64,000 nt of DNA from Crambe crambe. Its lineage: Eukaryota; Porifera; Demospongiae; Poecilosclerida; Crambeidae. The notes under the pieces were generated by a model that was not told the origin of the DNA, ran no database searches, and worked only from the letters and a program-made list of their open reading frames with translations. The stretch's first letter is position 1. The number at the start of each line of letters is the position of its first letter. Below, in pieces: positions 12,501-24,600 of this stretch. The stretch is taken from the NCBI GenBank assembly GCA_963924555.1, contig OZ004585.1:6953556-7017555 (forward strand), written 5' to 3'. Made by a program: the position numbers and the translations under genes.

Positions 12501-15500
12501 CTCTGAACCAATCACATTGCTGATGATATTGTAGGAATCACCTTCGGCATCTGCATTCCATCCCAGTCCAACCTGAAGATCAACTATTACTCCAGTGAAG
12601 TTGTAGCCACTGAATATGACAGTATCGGAGCCAGAGCTGCCGTTGATTGTATCGGCACCCATGCCAGCATAGAAGGTATCATCCCCTGGCCCACCATTTA
12701 GAATGTCATCACCGTCGCCTCCGTACAACTTGTCATTTCCAGGCCCACCATCAATGATATCATCCCCATCCAGTCCAATTAGCTCTTCTCCACCTGGTCC
12801 ACCGTAAATAGTGTCGTTCCTCAGTCCACCGACTAATTTTGTCGAGTTCTCCCCACCTTGAATGTGGTTTTCTCCTGTTTTAGATCCAATTATCAATCTA
12901 GCAGTAACAATGGCCGAGTCGTTACCAATATCAATTATCTGGCTGAATGGAGACTGCGAGAAATCAACCATGATAGTTTCGATGTAGGGAAACTCTTGGA
13001 TCAGTTTGAAGAGGACACCGTCGGCACTGTGTACTAGGAGGTGTTGATGGACACTTCCGGCAAAGTAATTTGTTATGTTTGCCTGGATGGAGTCGGCACT
13101 AGAAAGAGACTGCAACAACACGTTCATTCCATTCAGTGAGACATCAATATTGTGGAACAGGACGTCTAACAGCAAGTGGTCTACTTGTTCATCTTCGGCA
13201 TAGTTATCTATGACATTGAGCAAGCCATATCTGTGTCCCAGGACATAAGTGTCTGTTCCATTTCCTCCCATTAGATGCTGGTATCCATATGGATTGTCTG
13301 GACCAGGATCGATGTAGTTGTTCAGACTATTACCGGTAATAGAAAAACTGCATGCATCAGTTTTAGCAACAAAACGCTCACATTTTTTAAACTGAGGAGA
13401 TGTTAAATCGATCTCTTGATGTTCTCCATTACAGTCTTCATCACTCTCCACTTGAAAAGGAAGCAGTCGACCTTGTGTCAATTGCAGTTGTCTAGTATTT
13501 TCTGGAAGAAAAGCCGATATTTTATCAATGGTTTTGACAATCAGATGTTGATTGTGTGATGATGTGAACCAGCTTTGAAAGTTAATATCCAGGGTTCGGT
13601 TTTCAAGTGTACATCTCAAGACCAAGTCATTTGAGGAGTTAAGCAAGCTGATGTTGGAATTAGGACATTTCAGGAGCATCAAATCATAATCTTCAGCAGA
13701 ATCGGTATTGTTGACAGTCACTGACTTGCAAGTTTTGTCTATCACGTATGTGTCTCTGCCACGACCTCCTGTGAGATGGTCCGAGCCACCAGAACAGCCT
13801 AGAATGTTATTGAGGTCATTTCCTATCACTGTATCATCATAGGGGGAGTCCAAAACTGTCTTGATCTCCTTTGCAATTTCGGAGTTAATCGAGATATTAT
13901 TATTGCTATTTTCTGGATGTGGCAAGTCAAGGAAGACTCCATGCTCATCTTCACTTAAATCGATTATGAATGGATGTTTTGTAGCAGTTCCAAACTCATC
14001 CTCCATCACTGTGAACCTGATGTAGTCCCTTGAGGTGAACATCATGTGTTGCCACTTTGTTCCTCTGAACCAGTGTAAGAGTTGAACCTCAGTATCCGTA
14101 CGATCAGATGAATTGTACAGGAGTAAATGAAGAGAGTTTTTCTCGATGCCGATATCAGTGTAGGGAATGCCAATGAGCAGCAAATCTTCTTCATTATCCT
14201 CGGCAGTGTTGTTAATCTGTGCCATTCCACTGCCATCTCCAACAATGTAAGTGTCAGTTCCATTTCCTCCCTCCAGATAGTCTGTTCCTCCCGAACCACC
14301 GTTCAATATATTTGGCTTTTCGTTGCCTATTATTCTGTCTGCATAGCTGGATCCCACCACCTGTTTGACTTCGGAGAAACTTCCAGTAAGCATTACTACT
14401 TCTCCAGATGAGCTCTGGGACTTGTCCACAGTAACTGCAACACAATTAGTGCGATAGCTTGCAGCATCTAGGTCAGTCTTGATGGCCTCCACAACTACTC
14501 CATCAACTGTGGTGATGTAAATGTGACGGTGGAATTCTTCCAGCCCATGACTGAACCAGTTTCTGATCCTGATGGTATGAGTTTGACAGTATCCAATAAT
14601 CAGATCCCATTTTTCTCTCCTACAAAAAATGCTAGAGTAGCTGACGTTTAAAAATAAAGTATCCATTTCTTCATCATGGGCGAAGTTGTTGATGATGGCT
14701 CTTCCCCCAGAAGATGGGATGTAATACATATCATTATCATCTCCACCTGTGACACGTGAAGATTGTGGTCCCAAGAAGAATCTGTCGTTTCCCTCTCTAC
14801 CATGCAGATCATAGTGATAACTTTGTAATTGTACAGTAAATCCATCAGTTTTTGGACAGTCATCACTCTCTGTTTGTCTTGGTTGGCGAGCACGAACTTT
14901 GTCATCAATTGACCTTTTCTTCTTCCTACCTTGCAAAGCATAGAAGTTGTTGTCCTTTGAATTTCCAAAGTATGTTCCATACTGTGAAGAAGAGTGAGTT
15001 TCAAAACGGTCGATAATATTGAAGTCCCGCACATTAAACAGTAGCCAGAGTTTTGCTTCCTCTCTCCTGTAGATAGGATTAGCCACTTGTCCAATCCCCA
15101 GAACAATATCAGTGACCGAATGGTTGAAGGAGAATGTCTTTGTGACTTCTCTTGTGTATCCACTCTTAGTAGGAACTTCGGGCAAGTGTACCGTAAAGGA
15201 TCCATTCTCGTTCAGCCTCACTGTCAGAAAGCCCCCAAACTGTGAGAGAATACCGGCTGTGAAATCCACTGTTCCTACTTCATTACCATCAGCATCCATC
15301 CCTTGGAATGTGACATTGAAATAACTAACTGGGTCTGATAGATTTCGTAGTAGCGTCCTGTCATGTGCCTGCTGTTGCTCGAGTTGTCTGAGTTGCCTCC
15401 CTAGTCCAAGTGTTGCTAGGTCAAAAACACCTTCTGCAGCCCCTTTCAAGAAGGCTACAACCTTGGTTCCGAAGTCCTTACCTCGTACCTTTGTGAGCTC

Positions 15501-17507
15501 CTCGTTAATATCAAGATAAAAGTCATCAATGCCCAATCTAAGGATTGTGAGTGCAATAACTATAGGCTCCACTACCGGTGTAAGCTCAGGTACAGCTGTG
15601 TCCACTAACGATAGGATCGTGGTTTCTAGATCAAGGACCAGGTGAGAAACTTTCAAAAAAACTGGAAGAGAACTATCTTTATCTTGTAGTTCTTTGATGT
15701 CTTCCGTGATAAAGTAGATATCCAATGTCAGGCCCACTACTGGCAGCCCAGCAGCGAATCGGCCAAGAACTTTGGATGTTGTTTCCCCAACAACCTTGGT
15801 TCCAACTTCAGATATTCTTTGAAGGAACCTTCTGGATATGAATTTTTCAGCTGTTGCAGTTGTGAGTTTTCCAAGAGTTCGTTTCGTTACTCTGGAGATA
15901 ACATCATTAAATCCAGTCAGACCTCCAATTCCATGTGCTGCCTGAAAGGCCGAAAATGCTCCCCTTCCAAACTCTCCACGAGAAAGGTATGCAATGCTTG
16001 CAAGAGTGTTGACAGCTGCTCCATACTTTGCAATGGCCTTCCCTACAACTTCAGTTCCTCTAAGATGACCAGATTCCTCCAGGTTAGCTAGATGCTCACT
16101 AGTGTATTCTGATAGAGGCAATCTATCGGCATCCACATTCACCTCATGACTCCGTCTCCTTCCATTCTCATCAAACGTGTCGAAAGTTAACCTGTTCCCT
16201 TCCAATTGAATAGAATCTTCAATGACTTTGAGGCGTTGCAGACTGCAAGAAGATCGTCGTTTCCTTCGCCTCCTTGAGTCACACGAGTTTCTCTTAATTG
16301 CTTCTTTTATTGCAGACTCCACCCCATCATGTGTTGCTACGGCTACTTGATCGACTGTTTGCCTTTCAGTTGACAAGTGTTCAAATGTTGAACCTCCTTC
16401 AAGCAGTGGATACCACATTTTCCTTCCCATCTGGGTGCCTCCTGTCTCTGGAAGCACGAAAGCACTAAAAAGTTCCTCAAAGGTACGAATTTCACCCTTT
16501 GCTAGTTTTTCCAGTAGATTTCGCATCACCACATCGGAGCCTGGAACACGACCACGTTTCGGTTTATATCCTTCAATTTTTTCCCGATAGTCTGCCACAG
16601 CCTTTTCATTTGCTCTCTTGACAACATTTTTTGCTTCTACTAACAACCTTGCTTTCAGTTCAGATAATTCCTGTGGCAGGAAGTCAAGGAAAGAAGCATC
16701 TTTAAGAGCAGTTTCAGTCGGAACTTCTTTTAGCAATTTCATTCTCAATTCATTATAGCGCTCCTCAGACAGAGAATTTCTCTCTTCCTGCAAGACTTTA
16801 TTCAAACCGTTTTGCCACTCTTCTGCAACTGTTTTGAGTTCAAAGTTTGTCACTTCAGACATTATCTCTTTAACTTTGTCAAAGCTCTCATCTGAAGGTG
16901 TGGCAGCTTCTGCTACCTGAGAGACTATCATTAGGAGCTTCATCTTCTCTTTTACATTGGAGTCAGTTTCTGTCCAAGGAGTTTGGTCATTGAGAGGTTC
17001 ATTAGTTGATGTTAACATCTGCTCTGCTCTCTCTTTCGTTTTCGTTGTTTCTTTATCCAAAGCGTTAGAGATATCAGAATATGGAATTTTATATCCATCC
17101 TTGTCATAGACTAGAATCTGTCCATTTCCAAAGAAATCTTTTGAAAGTCGAAACTCTATTTTTTCACCTCCAATATTTAAATCAAAGAAATGATGCTGAT
17201 GGTTATCAGCTCTAAGTGCAAAGTTTTGCAGCATGGTAAATACTTCCCCTAATTTCATGTTATTCACTTTGTCTCCTTCAAATTTGTACAATGGTCTTGT
17301 CAGCCCACTATTCAGTTCACGAGTAGTTTTTTTAATTTCTTTAGCATTTATTAGCTGATTCCATCGGTTGTGATACACTTTCTGTTTAATAATTGACTTC
17401 TTTGTTAGTTCAAAGAAAAATTTTCTTGGTCCAGGTGCACAGGATTCATCAGTGCACAAATAGAGTGCAACAAGAAAGAGAAAATACTTCACTGCAACCA
17501 CAGCCAT
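9523..17507 (-). CDS. Giant secreted RTX-repeat / FN3 / sushi protein, toxin-like
   Basis: Two exons: 17507-10115 and 10031-9523, joined over an 83-base GT-AG intron (donor GATG|GTAAGT, acceptor CTGAAG|GTG) with matching phase, giving about 2,635 residues. Residues 1-23 are a signal peptide. Polybasic, furin-like stretches lie near residue 414 (RRRRKRR) and near 860 (RKKKRS). Between them is a hydrophobic helical region (about 500-720; LPVVGLTLDIYFITEDI, then LDLETTILSLVDTAVPEL) reminiscent of the pore-forming part of large bacterial toxins. Six blocks of RTX nonapeptide-like repeats follow (about 920, 1060, 1225, 1395, 1545-1630, 1670-1710), best at DGDDIIDGGPGNDKLYGGDG; such repeats bind calcium. 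Then come one fibronectin III domain (about 1916-1985) and five sushi modules (four at 2005-2260, one at 2406-2464). The second exon adds about 170 residues I do not recognise. The 7.4-kb ORF is intact, so it is under selection or recently so. Toxin activity is inference from architecture only. Confidence 0.85.
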
Positions 17508-17523
17508 GATGTAACAGCTGCTC

Positions 17524-17595
17524 CTATAGGAGACAAAATTTAAAAAACTTATCTACTGACACAGATAGGATTGTTTTTGTTGCTGTTATACTGAC
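17524..17595 (-). other. Possible 5' UTR intron of the RTX-sushi gene
   Basis: On the minus strand AAGGAG|GTCAGT and TCTCCTATAG|GAGCAG bound a 72-base interval just upstream of the start codon region. Size and ends suit the short introns of this genome. This is inferred from splice-site shape alone. Confidence 0.4.
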
Positions 17596-17749
17596 CTCCT
17601 TTTCTTGCTGAAATTCTTGATCAGAACACAAGCTGATTAACAAAAATACTGAAGCTATGTTTAACTAGCTTCTGTAGCTGTAATAAGAATAGCTGAGTCA
17701 CTAGTGCTGTGAAATCAGCGCCAGTGGCTTGACTGTGCTATGCAGTCAA

Positions 17750-17756
17750 TTTTATA
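17750..17756 (-). promoter_or_regulatory. TATA-box-like sequence upstream of the RTX-sushi gene
   Basis: GGTATAAAATTG on the minus strand places TATAAAA about 245 bases before the ATG, or about 170 bases of exon if the putative 5' UTR intron is removed. Random TATA matches are common in AT-rich DNA. Confidence 0.35.
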
Positions 17757-17765
17757 CCATCCAAT

Positions 17766-17842
17766 GCAACACACAGGAAACACACAGGAAATGAAACACA
17801 CAGGAAATCAAACACACAGGAAATGAAACACACAGGAAATGC
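17766..17842. repeat. Short tandem repeat of CACACAGGAAA units
   Basis: Five near-identical copies of a unit of about 16 bases (GAAACACACAGGAAAT and variants) lie just upstream of the TATA-like site of the RTX-sushi gene. Each copy holds an AGGAA core like an ETS-factor site, so a promoter role is possible but not shown. Confidence 0.8.
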
Positions 17843-18078
17843 ATCATGTAGCTGTGGAATAAATATCAAGTAACATATCATTCACACCTATTTAATGTAT
17901 TAGAACCTTTACCAAGCACTACTTGACCACACTGTAAAATCACCAGTCACTTATGCATGTTCTAGTATAAATACTCGGTCTGTAATTCATCTCTTATCTG
18001 GTTCTATTTATTCTATATATCCCACCTAATACATTTACTCCTATAGAGAAAAGTGCTCTTACTGTCATAAATTCGGGT

Positions 18079-18109
18079 AAAGTGCGTTTATGACTCATAA
18101 ACGCACTGT
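18079..18109. repeat. Perfect short hairpin
   Basis: AGTGCGTTTATGA and TCATAAACGCACT form a 13-base perfect stem with a one-base loop. Nothing nearby suggests an RNA gene; it may be a remnant of a palindromic element. Confidence 0.6.
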
Positions 18110-18139
18110 TCCCCAGGCTATGAATAACAACAGTTTTAG

Positions 18140-18375
18140 GTTTTCTGAAGCTGACTTTCGGAAGATGATAATAATGAAGATAACCTGAGATAATGACCAG
18201 ATAACATTGCCATTAACTAGTTATTACTAAAGAGTCTATTTCTATTTCTGTATTATGTTGGTAGTTTATAGCTGACTGTTGGAAGATGACTGTTGGAAGA
18301 AGATGATTATGAAGATAGCTAATGACATTGTCATTAACTATTACTAAAGAATCTATTTCTGTCTCTGGGTGATTG
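18140..18375. repeat. Imperfect tandem duplication
   Basis: Two copies of a unit of about 110-140 bases share ATTGCCATTAACTAGTTATT-like text followed by ACTAAAGAGTCTATTTCT and GCTGACTGTTGGAAGATGA. A smaller internal duplication of GACTGTTGGAAGA is visible near 18,275-18,300. Confidence 0.6.
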
Positions 18376-18789
18376 TTGGAAAATGAAGTCATCTGGCTGG
18401 GTCACAAGGAAACTTCATAGCAATTTTCCACTGGAAGAAATTATTGTCTAAGGCACATTTGGTATTTGTTCAGGCGTCATACCTTCCGCTAGCTTAACTA
18501 GTTCACTGTCGCTAGCAAAAACAAAAAGTGGGTGGAGGAACTCGTTAATAGCTGGGTGTGGTGGGCATGGGAGGAGTTCGAGTTGAGCCTCGTATAGTCG
18601 TCATGGTCTTCGCAAACGGGTTCGAGAGCACGAGGTTCTGTAGAATTGGCGTCTGAATAACCGCACATCCCAAGACAGGGACAAGCTATGGCAGGAATTT
18701 TCGTTTTGTTTCGTAACTAAGGGGTAGCTATCTAGCTAGCTAGCTAAAATTATAGACCGACCAATGAAATCGTGCGCCCTGGGGATATA

Positions 18790-18894
18790 TAATAGTTAGA
18801 ACATGGTAGTCCTGGTGATTATGGCCAAATAAACAACCTTATCCTCGGGCTGTGCCCTCGGATTCGATTGTTTACTACCGTGTTCTAACTATTA
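18790..18894. mobile_element. Small palindromic MITE
   Basis: Arms TAATAGTTAGAACA and TGTTCTAACTATTA flank a centre that holds CCTCGGGCTGTGCCCTCGG. The same GAGGGCACAGCCCGAGG-type centre occurs in the hairpin at 62,658-62,731, so they form a small family. Confidence 0.65.
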
Positions 18895-19277
18895 CATAGC
18901 TATCTATATATAATGAGACAAACAACTTGTTTATTTCATGGTTAACTAAAAAGAGAATACGTATATAATAATACCGTAGTGCTTCAACTGTTACTTAGAT
19001 AAGCCTGTAGAGCCTCTACAACTACTACTATAGCAATGTGCAGCATTTGACAGTGAGCAAGTGAGTAATTAAAGTAGCTGATAGGCTCCAGTGCTGTCAG
19101 ACACAAGAGTCGATCATGTCAGAGACAAGAGTCATGTAATTGGTGGTTCCAACCAGGAAGCTCCATATATAGAAGCTGTAGATGCTTACCATAAAAACTT
19201 AGATAAGCCAAGTGCCTACAATCCACTTTGATAAGTGACAAGAACTAAAACCATAGCAATAATTTATGTGCATGCGC

Positions 19278-19420
19278 AGGTATGTAATACGATTATACGA
19301 GTATTTATCACATGTCACATGGACCAATCAAATTGTCTCATTTTAGAGAGCTATAATTATAAAATGAGACAATTTGATTGGTCCATGTGACATGTGATAA
19401 ATACTCTATTACTAACCTGT
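19278..19420. mobile_element. Long near-perfect palindrome (MITE)
   Basis: Arms 19,299-19,345 and 19,360-19,406 are perfect 47-base complements, including CACATGGACCAATCAAATTG and its reverse. They are separated by a 14-base loop. Outside them CAGGTATGTAATACG and CAGGTTAGTAATAG (reverse strand) extend the inverted repeat imperfectly. Confidence 0.8.
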
Positions 19421-19444
19421 ATATAATTAGTTGTGTTACCTAAA

Positions 19445-19713
19445 ATAATGTAATATGGGTCTACTTAAACAAATCCAGTAGTACTTCTCACAATTGAGTA
19501 GTAAATTTCAGAATTTAGTAGCAGTTCTCAGAATCGAGTAGTTTTCTCAGAGTTTGAGGATCCATTAGGTAATGTGTAGTACGTAGTTGATATTAAATAT
19601 GGGTCCATTGCATATTACTACAAAGAAAAGTTTGAGACATGTTTTTCTTTGTAGTAATATGCAATGGACCCATATTTAATATCGACTACTACACATTACC
19701 TAATGGATCCTAA
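19445..19713. mobile_element. Palindromic MITE with 72-base arms
   Basis: GGATCCATTAGGTAATGTGT begins an arm at about 19,559 that is mirrored to 19,709 with one or two differences, around a short GTTTGAGACATG loop. The stretch 19,445-19,558 to its left recurs inverted next to the half copy at 20,208-20,345. The full element is therefore larger than the palindrome. Confidence 0.8.
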
Positions 19714-20207
19714 CACTGTAATATAATCTTCTGTAACAATAAAACAAGCGAGAGTAAGAAATGAGGGATTAGAAAGGAAGGATAATTGCTTAGCTATAGC
19801 TAGCTACAGTAGCTAAGTAATGGAAACGAGCAAGAGTAAAAAAATGGAAGCAATGTAGCTATAGCTAGGGATGACCAGCTACTATCACTAAAAATATGGA
19901 TATAGTCATTCCATTGACCATTCATGTAGCATGTTAGCTATAGTTAACTAATATTTCTACCTGCCACAATTTAGTGTTGTATTGGATTTCAGGGGATAAG
20001 AGGACTCTGTGTATAGCTACTTATCGTGTGATTTCCACCCTTACCCTCATATGCATTATCATGCATAGTGATTGAGAAATGTCAGTACACACGGTACATC
20101 CTAATAGTAGTGCACACATTATATTGAACAGTTTTCACTCTTGACCACCATTCGGTAAGACCTTGGAGCACATTGCATGCAATTTCCATTCATGATGTCT
20201 AAATCAT

Positions 20208-20345
20208 TTGAGACATGTTGTAATTTGCAATGGACCCATATTTAATATCAACTACTACACATTACCTAATGGATTCTCGGACTCTGACTACTAAATTCTG
20301 AAAATTACAGTTGTAAGAAGTACTACTGGATTTGTTTGAACTACT
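20208..20345. mobile_element. Half copy of the 19.4-kb palindromic MITE
   Basis: One arm only: TTTGCAATGGACCCATATTT and CATTACCTAATGGATTCTC, followed by the outer segment in inverted order relative to 19,445-19,558. The other arm is missing. Confidence 0.75.
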
Positions 20346-23300
20346 CAATTCCACCATAAACACCTGCTTATATAGGTATTTCCTATTTCTCTAAATCTAC
20401 TGATGTCTCAATGAAAAATGCTACTCCATTCACACCATAAATGCTATTACCTTAAGGCTGGTATTTTTAACGGTATCTCATTTTAGTTAATTTAGTGACT
20501 AAGCGAATTTAGTGACTAAGGCCTAAATGCTAATAATAATTATGCTACCTACTAAAATTTGAAACCATGTATTATGTTGTAATGTAAATCCTTATCAGTA
20601 ACTTTGTTGCTTGTTTGCTAAATGAAACAAAGCTAAAAAATAATTTAGTACCCACGAAATCCTTTGTTCTTGAAACTACAGTGTGATGGGATGAGTGAGG
20701 GGTCTGTCACTCTGCCACCAGTAAGATCGGTATGCTGCCACCAGGTCCTGCCTTAGCTAGCTACAGCTACAGATTTTACACTGCGAGCGTAGGTAAAAAG
20801 TCTTCTTACAGATAAATACAAGGCTAAAACAGAGGACACACAACTGACACAAACTGTTCCTTTTATACTAAGTCCACAGGTGGCTAAACATAGTAACATT
20901 CACACTCTAACACAGAAACTTCTAGAACACACACTGGAAGGGTGACAAAAAGAATAGGCTAAACATATACATGTGACAATGAATAAAGGACAGAACAATA
21001 ATACTTAGAATAACGATAAACACACATATACACACATACAAGTGATAATGAATAAAGGATGACAGACACAGAACAGAATAATGATGAACAAACACATACA
21101 CGCACACACATACACACAGGAGGTTCATGTCTGTCCCTCCACATACAGTACCTGCTAAAATACCAGCCTTAGTAGTCATAAAAATGTCAAAAGCACAGAA
21201 TCATTGCAGAATTATTGGTAGACCCACAACTATGTTATTTTTATTGAACCCATATTGCCCTCCGGGGTTACCCAGCTAACTAGAGCTCATAGAGTTCAAT
21301 GCCCCGCTGTAATAAGCTTGCGGCACTAGCTTAGCTAGCTTCCCAATTTGGTAAGGATCGATCAATTGATTGATGTATCATATAGTAGTAACACTAGAAT
21401 ATGCAACACTTTGTTTAACACCATAGGATCAAGTTTATTATTTTGAATTGAATTTTAACTTCAACATGAATTCCTTACTGAATAGCAACCTGATACTGTG
21501 ATGAAAGGTCTTCCTATAAATTGTAACAAGTTTGTCTGATTCGTTTCTTTACGTGTATGCCCACACATGGTAGTAAGGAAAATTAATTTATGATAGAGAT
21601 TTCTAACTTGCACCAAGTTCTTAAGTATCAGAATAGTACTACATACATAAGGTATGCAGTACATGCATTCTCAAAGTAAACTGCATTGCATCTCAATGAC
21701 CACTTGGAATTAATGGCTGATTTTTGGTATACGTGCAGCTTCTTATACTTATTTCCATAGAAATTATATTTAGTTTTTTATCAATTCACATTCTATTTTT
21801 TTAGTTTATCCATATAGGATCTTGTGTCCTGCACATTCTGTACCAGCTATGAACTAAAGCAATCTTACTACATGTGCAAAATATTGGCCTATCCTCATGC
21901 ATAGCTAGTTCCTGAGTTGTTCATTATTTATGCTAGCATGGATTTTATATATGCAGCTGCTAATTGTGTTTACTATCTGTTATTTTAGCAGCGGCAGTGG
22001 TGTCTGTGGTTAATTATAATTAGTGCTTGTACTAGCACATGCCTCAGTTACTATGTGTGACCACCCTTATTGGTGAGGTAAGAAAATAATCAGGGTTTTT
22101 TGAAAGGAGCACAGACAACTGTGTGGTTATAAAGTTGCAGTGAGAGATGTGCCCCCCTCCCTCAATAGGTGATGGAAATGTTTTTGTTTGAGGAAGCGGG
22201 CAAACTCTCTGACAAAGGGACTCACTTGCATTATGGTGAGACTAAGAATAATAACTTCACATGGAGCATTAGTTAGAATTTCCCCCTTTTGTGAAATGGG
22301 GGCCTCTACCCCCTCACCTCCTGCTTCCAGCACTTAATGTCCATGTAGTTATTGATCCAGGACGCTGTATTAAAATTCCTTGAATAACCATACCAAATAA
22401 GTAATGGAAACAATAATTAAGAGAGTAAATGATGTCTACAGGGATAACTAAAAAATCAATGCACCAAAAATACTATAACATTCTTTTACGCAATGACAGC
22501 AATAATATGTTAATCTATCCACCTCACAAAATGACTTTTGCATGCAAACACCTGGATTGCCAGTCCAAATTAAAATTAAACTTCCCTAAAAGTCATGGTT
22601 GGTTATTTACTTTTCCACAAATTCCTATAATATTATTGCATGACTGGGAAATTTCGAGGGTACTATTGCCTAGTTAAAAGATGCCATATTGCCCTGCAAC
22701 ATGGGGTCATATTGCCCTCTAACTGATAAATCAGATTGTGATATGACTAGTAGCTAGTCATATAAAAATTTTTTCAGGATTTTACTTGGATAATGAAGTG
22801 GAGAAAATTCCTCAATCTGCTCTATTTATTATCACTGGTACATGCATATGAAACTGTTTTGTACACTTCATAATAAACTTACTTCAAAATGTGTTTAAGA
22901 TGTACTTTGAGGATAGAGTCAGGTTACATAGTCTCTCTGATCTGCACTGAAATTGAAATATCCATTGAATTCTTACCACTAGCTATTTTCTAATTAACCA
23001 GGAGTAGAATTGCACCATAGACAATAATTATGCTTCAACCCCATCAAAAAAAGGAAAAAGGGAGGAAATGGTCCCACCTCATGTAGGTCTAGAAAAATCA
23101 GTTGGGGAGTATTTCATCCTAAAACAGGGCATTCATTATGGCAAAAGGGACATTTCCTAAGGAAGAGAAAACTAAACAGCATCAGCAGCAACAACAAAAC
23201 AAACAAGAAAGCAACAAAAACAAGTGAGTGAAAAAAATTTCTTCTAAATAAAAATATTAAGTTGGGCAAAATTTAGCTGGACTATCAAATCAAACCAAGC

Positions 23301-23400
23301 CATGTGGCCCCAAGTCCAGCTAGTATTTATGTACTTTGACTGCAGCATCAGACTTTCATGAATAGCTAGCTACCTATAAAGTTAAGCTTATGGCTAACCA
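20346..23400. other. Intergenic, no gene supported
   Basis: Several short open frames occur but none shows a splice context, domain or codon pattern worth calling. A (CA)-rich patch at about 21,010-21,120 explains the open frames there. Near 23,160-23,280 lies a trace of the AACAAGTGAGTG...TTCTAAAT MITE arm seen complete at 43,472. Confidence 0.5.
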
Positions 23401-23679
23401 ATTTACTTAGAATTTCCATTTCCAGGATGGAGCTGAGCTGCAAGACACTGGGCATGTGCTTCATCACCACCGGCATCATCAAGGAAGCAAGGAATGAGGG
23501 CAGGTGGAGGGATCAGCGATGTCCTGAGGAAACCAGCCAGTTACGTATGTGAGTGCAGCATTGAAATCTAAACCATCCAGATTGAGTCATGATAGCATTT
23601 CAGCAATAGCTGCACTCTAGTTTGTTATAGGTAGTGTAAACCCTCTATGCATTGTGTCACTGTAACAGTATTTCAATCC

Positions 23680-23863
23680 CCTTCTCCACTCCCTCTACAC
23701 TTCCTCCCTACTCCCTCTCCGCTCCCTCTTTAATCCTCCACTCCCTCTCTAATTCTCCACTCCCTATCTAACCCTCCACTCCCTCTCTAATCCCCCACTC
23801 CCTCTCCTCCACCCTCTCCACTCCCCTCTCCACTCCCCTTTCTCTACTCCCTCTCTCCACACG
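23680..23863. repeat. Pyrimidine minisatellite, CTCCACTCCCTCTCTAATC unit
   Basis: About nine degenerate copies of a unit of about 18-20 bases, C/T-rich on the plus strand, fill the intron before the IP3R transmembrane exon. Confidence 0.8.
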
Positions 23864-23900
23864 GGAATTGAAAAGGGGTGGCACCCCTTTTCAATTCCCC
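23864..23900. repeat. Perfect 18-base hairpin beside a 3' splice site
   Basis: GGAATTGAAAAGGGGTG is followed at once by its complement CACCCCTTTTCAATTCC. The right arm is the pyrimidine tract of the acceptor that ends at 23,907, so RNA folding would sequester it. Confidence 0.8.
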
Positions 23901-24078
23901 TTCACAGGAGGGCCCGTTATACTACATTCGTGGACTGTACGACCTTACCTTCTTCTTCCTGGTGATAGTCATTATCATCCAGAACCTAGTGTTTGGTATC
24001 ATCATTGACACCTTTGCTGACCTTCGAGCAGAGAAGACCAAGGAGGAGGACATGATAAGGAACACTTGCTTCATCTGT

Positions 24079-24600
24079 GGTGAGTGTAATAGAGAAATCT
24101 AAAAACTCTGAACTTAGCATTATGAAGTTATAGGTTCATAATAGCAGTCCTTATGATAAGAAATTGATATTGACTGGAAGTACAACATTTAACTGGACAG
24201 TGCATTCGACAATGACCAGACATATGCCAATATCGGCCGGAAAGTCAGGCTATTATCATAAGCTCTGCAATAGAGAGTGCTCTAAGACTAGTGCTTCTTT
24301 AATGAGCACTAGGATTATAGCTAACAGTCTGCCATAGGCCATTTACCGGGTCAAAAGGTCAAATGTCTGATCAAGGTCTGACATCATATTGGCATAATAC
24401 ATCCCATTGCACTTAGGAATGTATCTATTTAAAGGCCATATCATAATATGGCCGATTAACTCTTCTCATGGTCAAACATTAATTTTTTCAAAAGAGTTAT
24501 AATCTTCACTGTAGTTAGAGAGTTCTTAGATGCTCCAATTGACTTTTTTTGAGCAGTTACTTATAAAACAGCGTGTACAATTATAGTGAGTACTTCTTAG
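24079..24600. other. Intron of the IP3R fragment, palindromic patch only
   Basis: No coding text. AAGGCCATATCATAATATGGCC at about 24,430-24,455 is a short palindrome. The rest is AT-rich without recognisable structure. Confidence 0.4.

Noticed and set aside
18600..18660. Possible tRNA or tRNA-derived SINE because of CGGGTTCGAGAGCACG
   Set aside because: No A box, acceptor stem or anticodon arm could be built around the GGTTCGA string.
20922..21179. Minus-strand ORFs with Cys/Val/Tyr-rich translation
   Set aside because: They cover CACACA-rich simple sequence.
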